This document shows, piece after piece, positions 9,369 through 16,806 of a DNA stretch of 64,000 bases. The DNA lies in NCBI GenBank assembly GCA_020636475.1, contig JACJXU010000002.1:1-64000 (forward strand), in the 5' to 3' direction. Within the stretch, counting starts at the first letter, position 1. Each line of letters opens with the position of its first letter. A program made the translations under genes and the position numbers. Source of the DNA: Chitinophagales bacterium. GTDB lineage: Bacteria; Bacteroidota; Bacteroidia; Chitinophagales; UBA2359. The notes under the pieces are model-generated. The model ran no database searches. It saw nothing but the letters and a program-made list of their open reading frames with translations, and was not told where the DNA came from.

Positions 9369-9734
9369 CTACCCTTGAGAGATGATATATTGTCGGATAG
9401 TGTCAGGCGATGCTTCGCCAATAGAACAAACAAAAAATCCGTCTGTCCAAAAGGTATGTTCTTTCCAAAAGTGACTAAACAAAAAGTTTCTATGAACAGA
9501 ACGCCAAATATGATAAGTAGTTTCCTGTTTCAGTTTGCGCACTATTTGTGTGACGGATAGACGGGGAATATAGCGAATAAGAAAATGAATATGGTCTAAA
9601 TCGCTTTCAAATACTTCAATTTGAAAATCTGCCGTAGTAGCAATGTTTAGAATTATAGCGTGCATATCGTTTTTCAACTGCCCAACAAGTAGTTTTTTGC
9701 GATACTTACACACAAAAATAAGATGGCATTTCAA
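9369..9734 (-). CDS. tnpA: IS200/IS605 transposase TnpA (Y1 HUH)
   Basis: 121 residues as drawn. The HUH motif is His48-Ile-His50 (DHIHFL) and the nucleophile is Tyr116 (TIRQY). Together they cut and join single-stranded DNA at the element ends. The frame stays open upstream to a stop at 9771-9773, encoding SSYISTNGTKHY before LKCHLIF. Family members usually have such residues before the first strand, but no ATG is present there. The start is therefore either TTG 9732-9734 or a non-standard codon upstream. The catalytic core is intact. Its 3' end is 16 bp from the left-end hairpin. Confidence 0.85.
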   Translation of the reverse strand: MKCHLIFVCKYRKKLLVGQLKNDMHAIILNIATTADFQIEVFESDLDHIHFLIRYIPRLSVTQIVRKLKQETTYHIWRSVHRNFLFSHFWKEHTFWTDGFFVCSIGEASPDTIRQYIISQG

Positions 9735-9837
9735 ATAATGTTTTGTGCCATTTGTTGAGATATAAGATGATTATTTCACAGTATATTTTTTGATTACAAA
9801 ACTAAAATATCTTCCTAAAAAGTATTAACTTTAAACA

Positions 9838-11034
9838 ATGAAAACGATACACAAATCTTACAAATACCGCATATATCCAAGTGAGACACAAGCGGTCTTA
9901 CTGGCAAAGCATTTCGGTTCTTGCAGGTTTGTGTTCAATCGTTTTTTGCACACACGCAAGGAACAATACGCCAAAGACAAAACGAGTCTGAATTATTACG
10001 ACAATGCGGCGGCACTAACGGAACTTAAAAAAACGGCGGACTTTGAATGGCTAAAGGAAGTGAACAGCCAATGTTTGCAAGCATCGCTAAAAAATCTTGA
10101 TACGGCATATAAGCATTTTTTCAAGCAACAAAATCGCTTTCCGCACTTCAAGTCGAAATACGACCGACAAAGTTTCAAAGTACCGCAAAATGTGTCTTTA
10201 GTGGGCGACAAACTTGTACTGCCCAAATTTCGAGAAGGAATAAAGGCAAAAGTCCACCGCGAAATGGAAGGAAAGATATTGTTTGCCACAGTATTAAAAA
10301 GCACTACGGGCAAATACTATGTATCGCTGACCTGCGAAGTAGCGCATAGTCCCCACGCCAAAACAGGTAAATCGGTAGGTGTGGACACGGGCATCAAAGA
10401 ATTGGCGATATTGTCGGACGGTAGCAGCTATGAAAATATTAAATCGCTCAAAACAAAGCTAAAACGGCTGAAATATGTGCAAAGACAGCTTTCCAAGAAG
10501 CAAAAAGGAAGTGCAGCAAGACACAGACAAAAGCGGAAATTAGGCGTATTGCACGAAAAAATAAGCAATAGTAGAAAAGATTACTTGCACAAGGTATCAA
10601 GCGAAATAGTCAAAAACCACGACATAATTTCGATAGAGGACTTGGCAGTAAAAAACATACTAAAAAACCATTGTTTGTCCCAAGCAATGAGTGATGTATC
10701 GTTGGGTGCATTTTATGCAATGCTGGAATATAAGGCAGCTTGGCACGAGCGGGATTTTGTAAAGATAGACCGCTTTTTTCCGAGTAGTAAAAGTTGTTCG
10801 GTATGTGGCTGGGTGAAAGAAGATTTGACGCTGTCCATTAGAAAATGGGAATGTGCCGCGTGTGGTGCGCATCACGAAAGGGACGTAAATGCAGCAAAGA
10901 ATATCCTGCAAGAAGGCATAAAAATACTGTCTGGTTGTGGAACGCAGTCGGACAAAAAACAAAAACGGGATGAGGCGTTGTCATTGGGCAAGTCTGCGAC
11001 CCCCGAAGCCCATAAGTCTTTAGCTTATGGGTAG
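9838..11034 (+). CDS. tnpB: TnpB RNA-guided nuclease (IS605 OrfB)
   Basis: 398 residues, full family length. It has an N-terminal helix-turn-helix domain (OrfB_IS605), then a RuvC-like nuclease with Asp183 (GVDTGIKEL), Glu267 (ISIEDLA) and Asp349 (HERDVNAAKN). The zinc finger is made of Cys320, Cys323, Cys339 and Cys342 (CSVCG, CAACG). All catalytic residues are present. TnpB proteins are ancestors of Cas12 and cut DNA guided by an RNA from the element's right end, which helps the element persist. Divergent from tnpA, with about 100 bp between the starts. The stop lies 3 bp past the right-end hairpin, so the last codons overlap the predicted guide RNA scaffold. Confidence 0.93.
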   Translation: MKTIHKSYKYRIYPSETQAVLLAKHFGSCRFVFNRFLHTRKEQYAKDKTSLNYYDNAAALTELKKTADFEWLKEVNSQCLQASLKNLDTAYKHFFKQQNRFPHFKSKYDRQSFKVPQNVSLVGDKLVLPKFREGIKAKVHREMEGKILFATVLKSTTGKYYVSLTCEVAHSPHAKTGKSVGVDTGIKELAILSDGSSYENIKSLKTKLKRLKYVQRQLSKKQKGSAARHRQKRKLGVLHEKISNSRKDYLHKVSSEIVKNHDIISIEDLAVKNILKNHCLSQAMSDVSLGAFYAMLEYKAAWHERDFVKIDRFFPSSKSCSVCGWVKEDLTLSIRKWECAACGAHHERDVNAAKNILQEGIKILSGCGTQSDKKQKRDEALSLGKSATPEAHKSLAYG

Positions 11035-11045
11035 TTCACTAAAGC
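10870..11045 (+). ncRNA. Predicted omega (reRNA) guide RNA of TnpB, approximate limits
   Basis: In IS605-type elements the tnpB 3' end plus the right end encode the omega RNA, with the guide taken from flanking DNA just outside. Here the right-end hairpin is at 11009-11031, and the guide would begin a few bases downstream (from about 11035-11045). The 5' limit is a guess from family knowledge; no boundary is visible in the sequence. Confidence 0.4.
11009..11031 (+). repeat. IS200/IS605 right-end hairpin
   Basis: CCCATAAG (11009-11016) and CTTATGGG (11024-11031) form a perfect 8-bp stem with loop TCTTTAG. It overlaps the last codons of tnpB and mirrors the left-end hairpin in position and loop sequence. 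Confidence 0.82.
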
Positions 11046-11226
11046 AGATAGAAAAATGATGTTGTTATTTTTTTACGGCGTTTTTGCAAGTTTTTGTGTT
11101 TGTAGTGTAGGTATGTAAAAATGTTTTTTTAGCTTTACATTGTTTTAGGTAAAATTGATTTTTATACTAAAATAAAATTTTGCGATAATTTATATTTTCC
11201 TTTTGAAAAAGAATTGTAATACAATC

Positions 11227-11856
11227 ATGAAAAAAAATCTACTACTATTGTTTATTTTGGGCATATTTATAGGTATTTCGGCGTGCAAAAAAGATGCTAC
11301 TTGCACGGATGGTAAGCAAAATCAGGGTGAGTTGGGTATAGATTGCTGCGGACCTTGTACGCCTTGTACGGCTTTGCCGAGTTGTAATCCTTTGAACGGT
11401 AATATCTTGCCTACGTGCAGCGATGGAGTGCAAAATGGTGATGAAACGGGTATTGACTGTGGCGGAACGGACTGTCCTGCCTGCACGGTAGCGGAAACTT
11501 CGAGTATGACGGCACTTGTAAATGGTGCGGCGTGGACTGCGAGCAGTATTGAAGCAACTGTTAGTGGCAATCAACTCATTATTGTAGGCACTGCTGCCGA
11601 TGGTAAGAAGGTTTCTTTGACTTATACGGGTAATTTTGCAGCTACTTCGGTGTTATTGGGCACAGCGTTTTCGGCTACGTATGGTACAGACATTACGGAT
11701 TTGTGTGTAGCTACGGCGGGTAGTATTAGTATTACTACTTTTAATACTTCTACCAAGAAAGTAAGTGGTGCGTTTTTGTTTAATTGTACCAACGATCAGA
11801 CAGGTGATGCAAGTGTTGTATCCTCCGGTGTGTTGGAAAATATTTCGTATCAATAG
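11227..11856 (+). CDS. Cysteine-rich lipoprotein
   Basis: 209 residues from ATG 11227 (MKKNLLLLFILGIFIGISAC), with lipobox ISAC. An in-frame TTG at 11203 was rejected. After the signal come two cysteine-rich repeats of the form C-x-DG-x-QN-x2-E-x-GIDC-GG/CG-PC-x2-C, common in secreted Bacteroidota proteins. Then a beta-rich domain follows (MTALVNGAAWTASS ... VSGAFLFNC), similar to the lipoprotein family whose members begin with 'A.VNG..W.A' (DUF6252-like). Surface or periplasmic; function unknown. Followed by a terminator. Confidence 0.7.
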   Translation: MKKNLLLLFILGIFIGISACKKDATCTDGKQNQGELGIDCCGPCTPCTALPSCNPLNGNILPTCSDGVQNGDETGIDCGGTDCPACTVAETSSMTALVNGAAWTASSIEATVSGNQLIIVGTAADGKKVSLTYTGNFAATSVLLGTAFSATYGTDITDLCVATAGSISITTFNTSTKKVSGAFLFNCTNDQTGDASVVSSGVLENISYQ

Positions 11857-11889
11857 AGTTTATTATTGATAAATAAATCTTACTAGGGG

Positions 11890-11922
11890 AAGCCCGGCTG
11901 TATAAGCAGGGCTTTATTTTTT
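11890..11922 (+). terminator. Rho-independent terminator
   Basis: AAGCCC (11890-11895) and GGGCTT (11909-11914) form a stem that can extend inward through GCT/AGC, followed by TATTTTTT. It lies 34 bp past the lipoprotein stop. Confidence 0.75.
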
Positions 11923-11979
11923 GTAGGTGGGCTTGATGAGGGAGGAAGTTTTTTTATAAAGATAACGAGAGAAGAATGA

Positions 11980-12588
11980 TTAATTTCTTTCGATAGTAGC
12001 ACTGAAATTGAACTTTATATCTATTTCCGGATCTACCTGAATCATTCCGAGACACTTGCTGGGAGGTTCTAAGCCAAAGGAACGAATGTCTAAGTGCAGC
12101 GAACCAATATAATTCCGCTCGTTTTGGTGGCTTTCTACTTCTACGGGCAAGCTAAAGTCGCAGGAATGTCCTGCAAGGGTGATGCGCGTACTTACTACTG
12201 CCGTTTTACATTTTTGCTGCGATGAGGCAACTAAATCTTTGTCTTTAATACAGACTATTTCGCATAAAATTTTTGGATAGGTGCTATACTCCAGCAATTC
12301 GTAAAAATCGTTGTTCATCAATTTATTGCCACAGTCAAAAAGTTGAATGGGAAAAGAAAACTCGGCATTGGAAAAATGGATACATTCACCATCTTTTACC
12401 ACTTCAAGGCAAATTTTCTCTTGTTCTAAGTAGTCATCAAAAACACATTGAAAAGTATTGACATTAGATTTACCGTCAATTAACAGATAGCTATTTGCGC
12501 CAATGGTCAGATTTATTTTTTCGACTTCTTTGGTTTTGAAAGCATTGGAAAAAACAAACAAAAGTATTAACAAGGACAATCTTATCAT
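11980..12588 (-). CDS. YceI-like protein (first paralogue)
   Basis: 202 residues with a short signal peptide (to about residue 17). The pattern of a YceI domain is visible: an N-terminal strand SYLLIDGKSNVNTFQC, a central 'YPKILCEI' and a C-terminal 'FGLEPPSKCLGMIQVDPEIDIKFNFSA'. The other YceI gene at 14012-14572 has the matching YGVEPPTALMGTITTGDEVRISFDA. YceI proteins are periplasmic lipocalin-like barrels that bind isoprenoid-type lipids. This copy is rich in cysteine and diverged. It lies downstream of the porin gene, beyond a terminator, so it may be transcribed separately. Confidence 0.72.
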   Translation of the reverse strand: MIRLSLLILLFVFSNAFKTKEVEKINLTIGANSYLLIDGKSNVNTFQCVFDDYLEQEKICLEVVKDGECIHFSNAEFSFPIQLFDCGNKLMNNDFYELLEYSTYPKILCEIVCIKDKDLVASSQQKCKTAVVSTRITLAGHSCDFSLPVEVESHQNERNYIGSLHLDIRSFGLEPPSKCLGMIQVDPEIDIKFNFSATIERN

Positions 12589-12620
12589 TATTAATTTAGT
12601 ATAGTTATGGCTAATTTAAT

Positions 12621-12656
12621 AAAAAAGTGGGCAGGCAAAAACCTGCTCACTTTTTT
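12621..12656 (-). terminator. Terminator after the porin gene
   Basis: A long hairpin: AAAAAAGTGGGCAGG (12621-12635) pairs with CCTGCTCACTTTTTT (12642-12656) with one wobble pair. Flanking A and T runs make it able to act on both strands. It follows the porin stop by about 40 bp on the minus strand. Confidence 0.8.
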
Positions 12657-12695
12657 GGTTTTATTTATAATAAAGAATTTTAGACAAAATTATTG

Positions 12696-13952
12696 TTAGA
12701 AAGAAATAGCTGCTTCTAACATAAGTCCGCTAAAGTTTGTGTCTTGGTAAATTGAGTTCGCCCATTTATCTCCACTATAATCTTGTGTTACGTACTCCAA
12801 TTTTGCCAAAACATTGGGCGTTAAGAACCAACCGCCACCAACATTAATACGTGAAATATCACCTTTGGCATCTCCATCAGTACCTTTGCCGGAAACGGCA
12901 TTATATCTTCCACCAACGTAGAGTTGTTCCCAAGAACCAAAACGATACAAGGCTTCGGCACCAATTTGTGTATAAGCACCTCCTGTGTCTTTATCACCAT
13001 TGCTGGCTACTTCAAACACACCAAATACTTCTAAACCTGCAAATTTTACAAAAGGGTTGATTTGGAAAGCTGTTTGGTATTTAAATCCTGGATTGAAGCG
13101 AGGAAGGAATGGACTATCTGCTCCACCAACTACTCTTAGAATATTGTAATAACGTGCGCCGGTTCTGTCGCCACCATACAAATAATCTCTTGTGCTTTTT
13201 TTAGAACTTGAGTATATAGAACCCGTCAAACGAACTCTCAAGTCTTCATCAATTTGTTTGTCATAGCCCAACTTTGCATATACAACCATACCGTCATCGC
13301 CGGGCAAAGAGCTTTGATTTAAACGACCATTAGTTGCACCAATAACGCCTAAAATACCGCCACCTTGAAGGGTAAGTTCCAAATAAGGCTCAGTAGTATA
13401 AGAGTCCATAATATAATTACCTACAAAAGGATTGTAAATAGCTAAGGCATTGTTGGATCTTCTAAAGTGTGTGTCGCCGTAGTTAATTTCGTCCATACCC
13501 ACACGGATAGTAGCCAAATCCATAAAACCACTTAAAAATCCTTCTTTGATAAAATCTAATCTATCAATTTGAAGATAACCACCTTCTACATACGATTCGG
13601 TGTGGTGTCTTGAAGACAAATAAGTACGCAAGTGTACGCGCATACCGTCTGCCAACTGCGCATCAAGGTTCAAGTTGGCGGTTGGTAAGTTAAAATTATT
13701 AGAAAGTTCCACTAAGGTGTCTCCCGTGTAAGCAGTTTCCTGCGAAAGTCCCTGAAACTGAAGGGCAAAATCTGCGCCGACTTTAATTTTTACTCCGTCA
13801 AAAGAAGTTTCATTGTCTTTTGGTGTTTCAAAAACATTTAGTCCGGCTTTGCTCGGTGCTCTAAAATACTGTAATTGTTGTGCATTTGCACTAAACATGC
13901 CTACTATGCACAAAACGAGTGATAATCCTAAAATTTTAGAAAATGTGTTCAT
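12696..13952 (-). CDS. Outer-membrane porin, beta-barrel
   Basis: 418 residues with a signal peptide (MNTFSKILGLSLVLCIVGMFSANA, then QQLQYF). The mature part is made of amphipathic beta strands throughout and ends in GLMLEAAISF, a C-terminal aromatic residue typical of outer-membrane barrels. Segments such as VGMDEINYGDTHFRRSNNALAIYNPF resemble phosphate-selective porin O/P-type proteins, but the substrate is not known. It sits 59 bp after a YceI gene on the same strand, and the two are likely one transcript; a terminator follows. Confidence 0.8.
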   Translation of the reverse strand: MNTFSKILGLSLVLCIVGMFSANAQQLQYFRAPSKAGLNVFETPKDNETSFDGVKIKVGADFALQFQGLSQETAYTGDTLVELSNNFNLPTANLNLDAQLADGMRVHLRTYLSSRHHTESYVEGGYLQIDRLDFIKEGFLSGFMDLATIRVGMDEINYGDTHFRRSNNALAIYNPFVGNYIMDSYTTEPYLELTLQGGGILGVIGATNGRLNQSSLPGDDGMVVYAKLGYDKQIDEDLRVRLTGSIYSSSKKSTRDYLYGGDRTGARYYNILRVVGGADSPFLPRFNPGFKYQTAFQINPFVKFAGLEVFGVFEVASNGDKDTGGAYTQIGAEALYRFGSWEQLYVGGRYNAVSGKGTDGDAKGDISRINVGGGWFLTPNVLAKLEYVTQDYSGDKWANSIYQDTNFSGLMLEAAISF

Positions 13953-14011
13953 AAATCTTTGTTTAAATTTTTAGTTTGTTAATTTGGATTAAAATAATTT
14001 ATTTTCGTTGT

Positions 14012-14572
14012 TTATTTGAATGTTGCATCAAAAGAAATACGCACTTCGTCGCCCGTGGTGATAGTTCCCATTAAAGCTGTTGGAGGTTCTACGCCATAGT
14101 CGGTCATTTTAAGTTTTTTCTCTCCTTTACAGTTCAGTCCGCCATCACTAAGCACCGTACACTCTCCTTCTACGGTAGTGTATTTTTTTGTGCCGGCAAT
14201 AGATAAGTTGCCTTTGGCAGTAAATTCAGTTCCGTTCATCGAAATATCTTCCGAAACGAAAGTTATTTCATGGTATCCGTCATTGTATTTTAGTGCTCTG
14301 TAGGTATTTTTATCCATAATACTACTTATCCCACTTTTAATAGACATTACATCTATGGTTAATACCAATTTTTTAATATTACTGCCATCCATTGAAATTA
14401 ATCCTTCCATACCTTCCACAGCCGATTCCCAATCGTGTAAGGAAGAAGTTCCTTTAATTTCCATTTTACTACTTCCAGCTAATAAATATTGCTGCGCATT
14501 CGCGTTCATGCCTAACATAAGAGCAAGCACCAACGCCATTAATTTTAGAGATTGATTCATCATTTTTTTCAT
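14012..14572 (-). CDS. YceI family protein (second paralogue)
   Basis: 186 residues with a signal peptide (cleavage after NANA, about residue 26). The YceI domain covers the rest: YLLAGSSKMEIKGTSSLHDWESAVEGMEG with the SSLHDW motif, then ALKYNDGYHEITFVSE, and the end YGVEPPTALMGTITTGDEVRISFDATF. YceI proteins fold as a lipocalin-like barrel in the periplasm and bind long isoprenoid chains. ATG 14570-14572 is taken as start; Met at codon 4 is possible. First gene of a probable YceI-porin transcript. Confidence 0.85.
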   Translation of the reverse strand: MKKMMNQSLKLMALVLALMLGMNANAQQYLLAGSSKMEIKGTSSLHDWESAVEGMEGLISMDGSNIKKLVLTIDVMSIKSGISSIMDKNTYRALKYNDGYHEITFVSEDISMNGTEFTAKGNLSIAGTKKYTTVEGECTVLSDGGLNCKGEKKLKMTDYGVEPPTALMGTITTGDEVRISFDATFK

Positions 14573-14628
14573 TCTAATTAAAATTATTTTTTATCAAGTT
14601 TTTTTGTCAAAAAATTTCTCTAAAATAA

Positions 14629-14659
14629 CAAAACTATACACCAAAAAAATTCATATAAA
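14629..14659 (-). promoter_or_regulatory. Bacteroidota-type promoter for the YceI-porin unit
   Basis: On the minus strand, TTTA (14656-14659) and TAGTTTTG (14629-14636) are spaced by 19 nt, close to the TTTG / TAnnTTTG pattern. The YceI ATG follows about 55 nt downstream. Confidence 0.45.
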
Positions 14660-15111
14660 TTATCTATAATTTGGTACTATTTGTACTAAATTTAATGTTT
14701 GTCTTCATTTTTAGCACTTTTTTAGCTTTTGCTTCTTTTAAGGCTGTCATTTCTACCGAAAGGGGGAAATATAGAATGATTGGTTTGAGTTCCCTCTCGT
14801 GCGATTCGGAAGACAAGGTTTTATGATTATCTTTTGCTTGTTTGTTCTTTTGTCTTTAAACAAAAGAATAAAAAATTCAAGACATTTGATAATAAGCTAA
14901 AAAATACCAATAACTTATATCGGACATCTTTCCCCCAAACACATAAATTACTTTACATGACTTAGTAAAATACTTCACGCAACTTGGTGTAACAATAAGA
15001 AAAACAATGTATTATGTGTTATACGAAAACAATAAGAACTTAACAAAGCATCATTTCCTATAATTTGCCAAAAAATATTAATGACTTATACCTCTGGGTT
15101 TCTTTTGTCTT
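14660..15111. other. Intergenic region without a recognisable gene
   Basis: This AT-rich stretch holds no convincing open frame. It contains an AT-rich hairpin (TTCTTTTGT at 14845-14853, ACAAAAGAA at 14860-14868) followed by an A run. Two similar direct motifs, AAAAAATACCAATAACTTATA (near 14900) and AAAAAATATTAATGACTTATA (near 15070), are also present. No function can be given. Confidence 0.4.
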
Positions 15112-15112
15112 C

Positions 15113-15514
15113 TTATTTTATCGCATCAAGCCATTCTTGGGTAGGTTCTACGAGCTTGCGTTGGCGGGTGTCGAACAAACCAACTTTTAGTGCTATATCG
15201 GAGCAAATGTTACCTTCGCGGTCGGTAATCCATTGTTTTATGGTACCTATGCGTCCGTTGTAGTCGCCGGTTTGGGAGTGTATCGTTATTTTTTCGCGCA
15301 GTCGCAGTTCTTTGATAAAGCGCATGTTTATTTCGACGATTACGGGACCCAAACCTGTTTGCAGTATTTTCTGTAAGCCGTATCCTTTTTCGGTAATAAA
15401 CTGCCAGCGCGCTTCTTCGTAAATTTGGAGATAAGTAGCGTTGTTTACGTGTCCAAAAGTATCCAAATGAAACTCTTTGATGGTCATTTCGTAGGTGAAA
15501 ATTGTATTTTCCAT
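15113..15514 (-). CDS. Hotdog-fold acyl-CoA thioesterase (YbgC/4HBT type)
   Basis: 133 residues from ATG 15512-15514 (MENTIFTYEM); the longer frame from 15544 starts at a TTG inside the spacer. The 4HBT signature HLDTFGHVNNATYLQIYEEARW is present, with the catalytic Asp near residue 17. Such enzymes hydrolyse acyl-CoA. It is the last gene after the beta-oxidation fadN- and fadA-type genes on the same strand, 76 bp after fadA, so it probably releases acids or recycles CoA in this pathway. Confidence 0.88.
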   Translation of the reverse strand: MENTIFTYEMTIKEFHLDTFGHVNNATYLQIYEEARWQFITEKGYGLQKILQTGLGPVIVEINMRFIKELRLREKITIHSQTGDYNGRIGTIKQWITDREGNICSDIALKVGLFDTRQRKLVEPTQEWLDAIK

Positions 15515-15590
15515 GTTTTTGTGTTGTAAAAAAAGCTGCCCCAAAGTGGTGACAGCTTTTCCAAAAAAATTATTGCTAAAAAACCTTTTT

Positions 15591-16769
15591 CTAATTCATT
15601 CGCTCAAAAATTCCGGCAATTCCTTGTCCGCCACCCACGCAGGCAGTAACCATTCCGTAGCGTCCACCAGTGCGTTTCAGGTCGTTGAGAATTTGCACAG
15701 TAAGTTTGGTTCCGGTGCAGCCCAGCGGATGTCCCAAAGCAATGGCACCACCGTTGATATTTACAATTTCGGGATTGAGTTTTGCTTCGCGAATAACTGC
15801 CAATGCTTGCGCGGCAAAGGCTTCGTTGAGTTCTATCAAATCAATATCGCTTAGCTTAAGTCCGGCGTTTTCTAAGGCTTTCGGAATAGCTTTTACAGGA
15901 CCGATGCCCATAATGCGCGGCTCTACGCCCACACTTACGGCGGTTACAAACCGTCCGATGGGTGTAACGCCCAATTCTTTTACCATTCTTTCGCTCATTA
16001 CTACTACAAAGGCAGCACCATCAGAAGTTTGGGACGAGTTTCCGGCAGTTACGGTTCCTTTCGCATCAAAAGCAGGGCGCAATCTTGCCAGTGCTTCCAA
16101 AGTTGTATCGGCGCGCGGACCTTCGTCTGTATCTACAACATAGTCGCGCTCGGCACGTTTGCCTTTTGCATCAACATATACCTCATTTACTTTTATCGGA
16201 CAAATACCACTTTTAAAATAGCCTTTTTCAATGGCGTTGAGGGCTTTTTGGTGCGATTGGTAGGCAAATAAATCTTGGTCTTCGCGCGACACCTTAAACT
16301 CACGCGCCACGGCTTCGGCAGTAAGTCCCATACTCGAATAATAGTCGGGGTGATGCTTGGCAACTTCGTAGTTTAGTTCTGTTCGCCAGCCCACCATTGG
16401 CACCAAACTCATACTTTCCGTACCACCTGCAATAATACAATCGGCAATACCTGCCTGAATTTTGGCAGCAGCAATGGCAATGGTTTCTACGCCCGATGCG
16501 CAATAGCGATTTACGGTCATTCCGGCAGTGGATTTGGGCAACACTTGCACGCCAATCATTCTGCCAATTTGCATACCTTGTGCCGCTTCGGGAATGGCAT
16601 TTCCCACAATAAGGTCTTCTACTCTGGTAGGGTCTAAGGCTGGCACGGCAGCCAAAAGTTGTTGAATTGTTTGTACGGCTAAGTCGTCGGGACGCGTAAA
16701 ACGAAATCCTCCTTTTTTAGCACGACCTACTGCCGTACGAAATCCGGCTACTATATAAGCTGTTTGCAT
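15591..16769 (-). CDS. fadA: Acetyl-CoA acyltransferase (thiolase)
   Basis: 392 residues, full thiolase length. Catalytic residues are Cys90 (NRYCASGVE), His347 (GHPLGCTG) and Cys377 (ACVGGGQG). It performs the last step of fatty-acid beta-oxidation, cleaving 3-ketoacyl-CoA to acetyl-CoA and a shortened acyl-CoA. It starts 37 bp after the fadN-type gene and is clearly in its operon; the pairing supports a degradative role rather than acetoacetyl-CoA synthesis. All catalytic residues are intact. Confidence 0.95.
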   Translation of the reverse strand: MQTAYIVAGFRTAVGRAKKGGFRFTRPDDLAVQTIQQLLAAVPALDPTRVEDLIVGNAIPEAAQGMQIGRMIGVQVLPKSTAGMTVNRYCASGVETIAIAAAKIQAGIADCIIAGGTESMSLVPMVGWRTELNYEVAKHHPDYYSSMGLTAEAVAREFKVSREDQDLFAYQSHQKALNAIEKGYFKSGICPIKVNEVYVDAKGKRAERDYVVDTDEGPRADTTLEALARLRPAFDAKGTVTAGNSSQTSDGAAFVVVMSERMVKELGVTPIGRFVTAVSVGVEPRIMGIGPVKAIPKALENAGLKLSDIDLIELNEAFAAQALAVIREAKLNPEIVNINGGAIALGHPLGCTGTKLTVQILNDLKRTGGRYGMVTACVGGGQGIAGIFERMN

Positions 16770-16806
16770 ATTTTTACGGTTTTATTTTTTATAAATAAAT
16801 GAAATC

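Larger units (their letters stand above)
9331..11031. mobile_element. IS200/IS605-family insertion sequence (IS605 layout)
   Basis: Divergent tnpA (minus) and tnpB (plus) lie between two same-strand terminal hairpins (9331-9353 and 11009-11031). This is the IS605 organisation: single-strand peel-and-paste transposition by TnpA without target duplication, plus a TnpB nuclease. The given limits are the outer edges of the hairpins; the true cleavage sites lie a few to about 20 nt outside and cannot be fixed without an empty site. The insertion is between mnmA and a lipoprotein gene and breaks no visible gene. Confidence 0.88.

Noticed and set aside
14845..14868. AT-rich hairpin in the long spacer as a terminator
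   Set aside because: Stem is almost only A/T, it is far from any gene end, and it resembles no other repeat well enough; left as a note.
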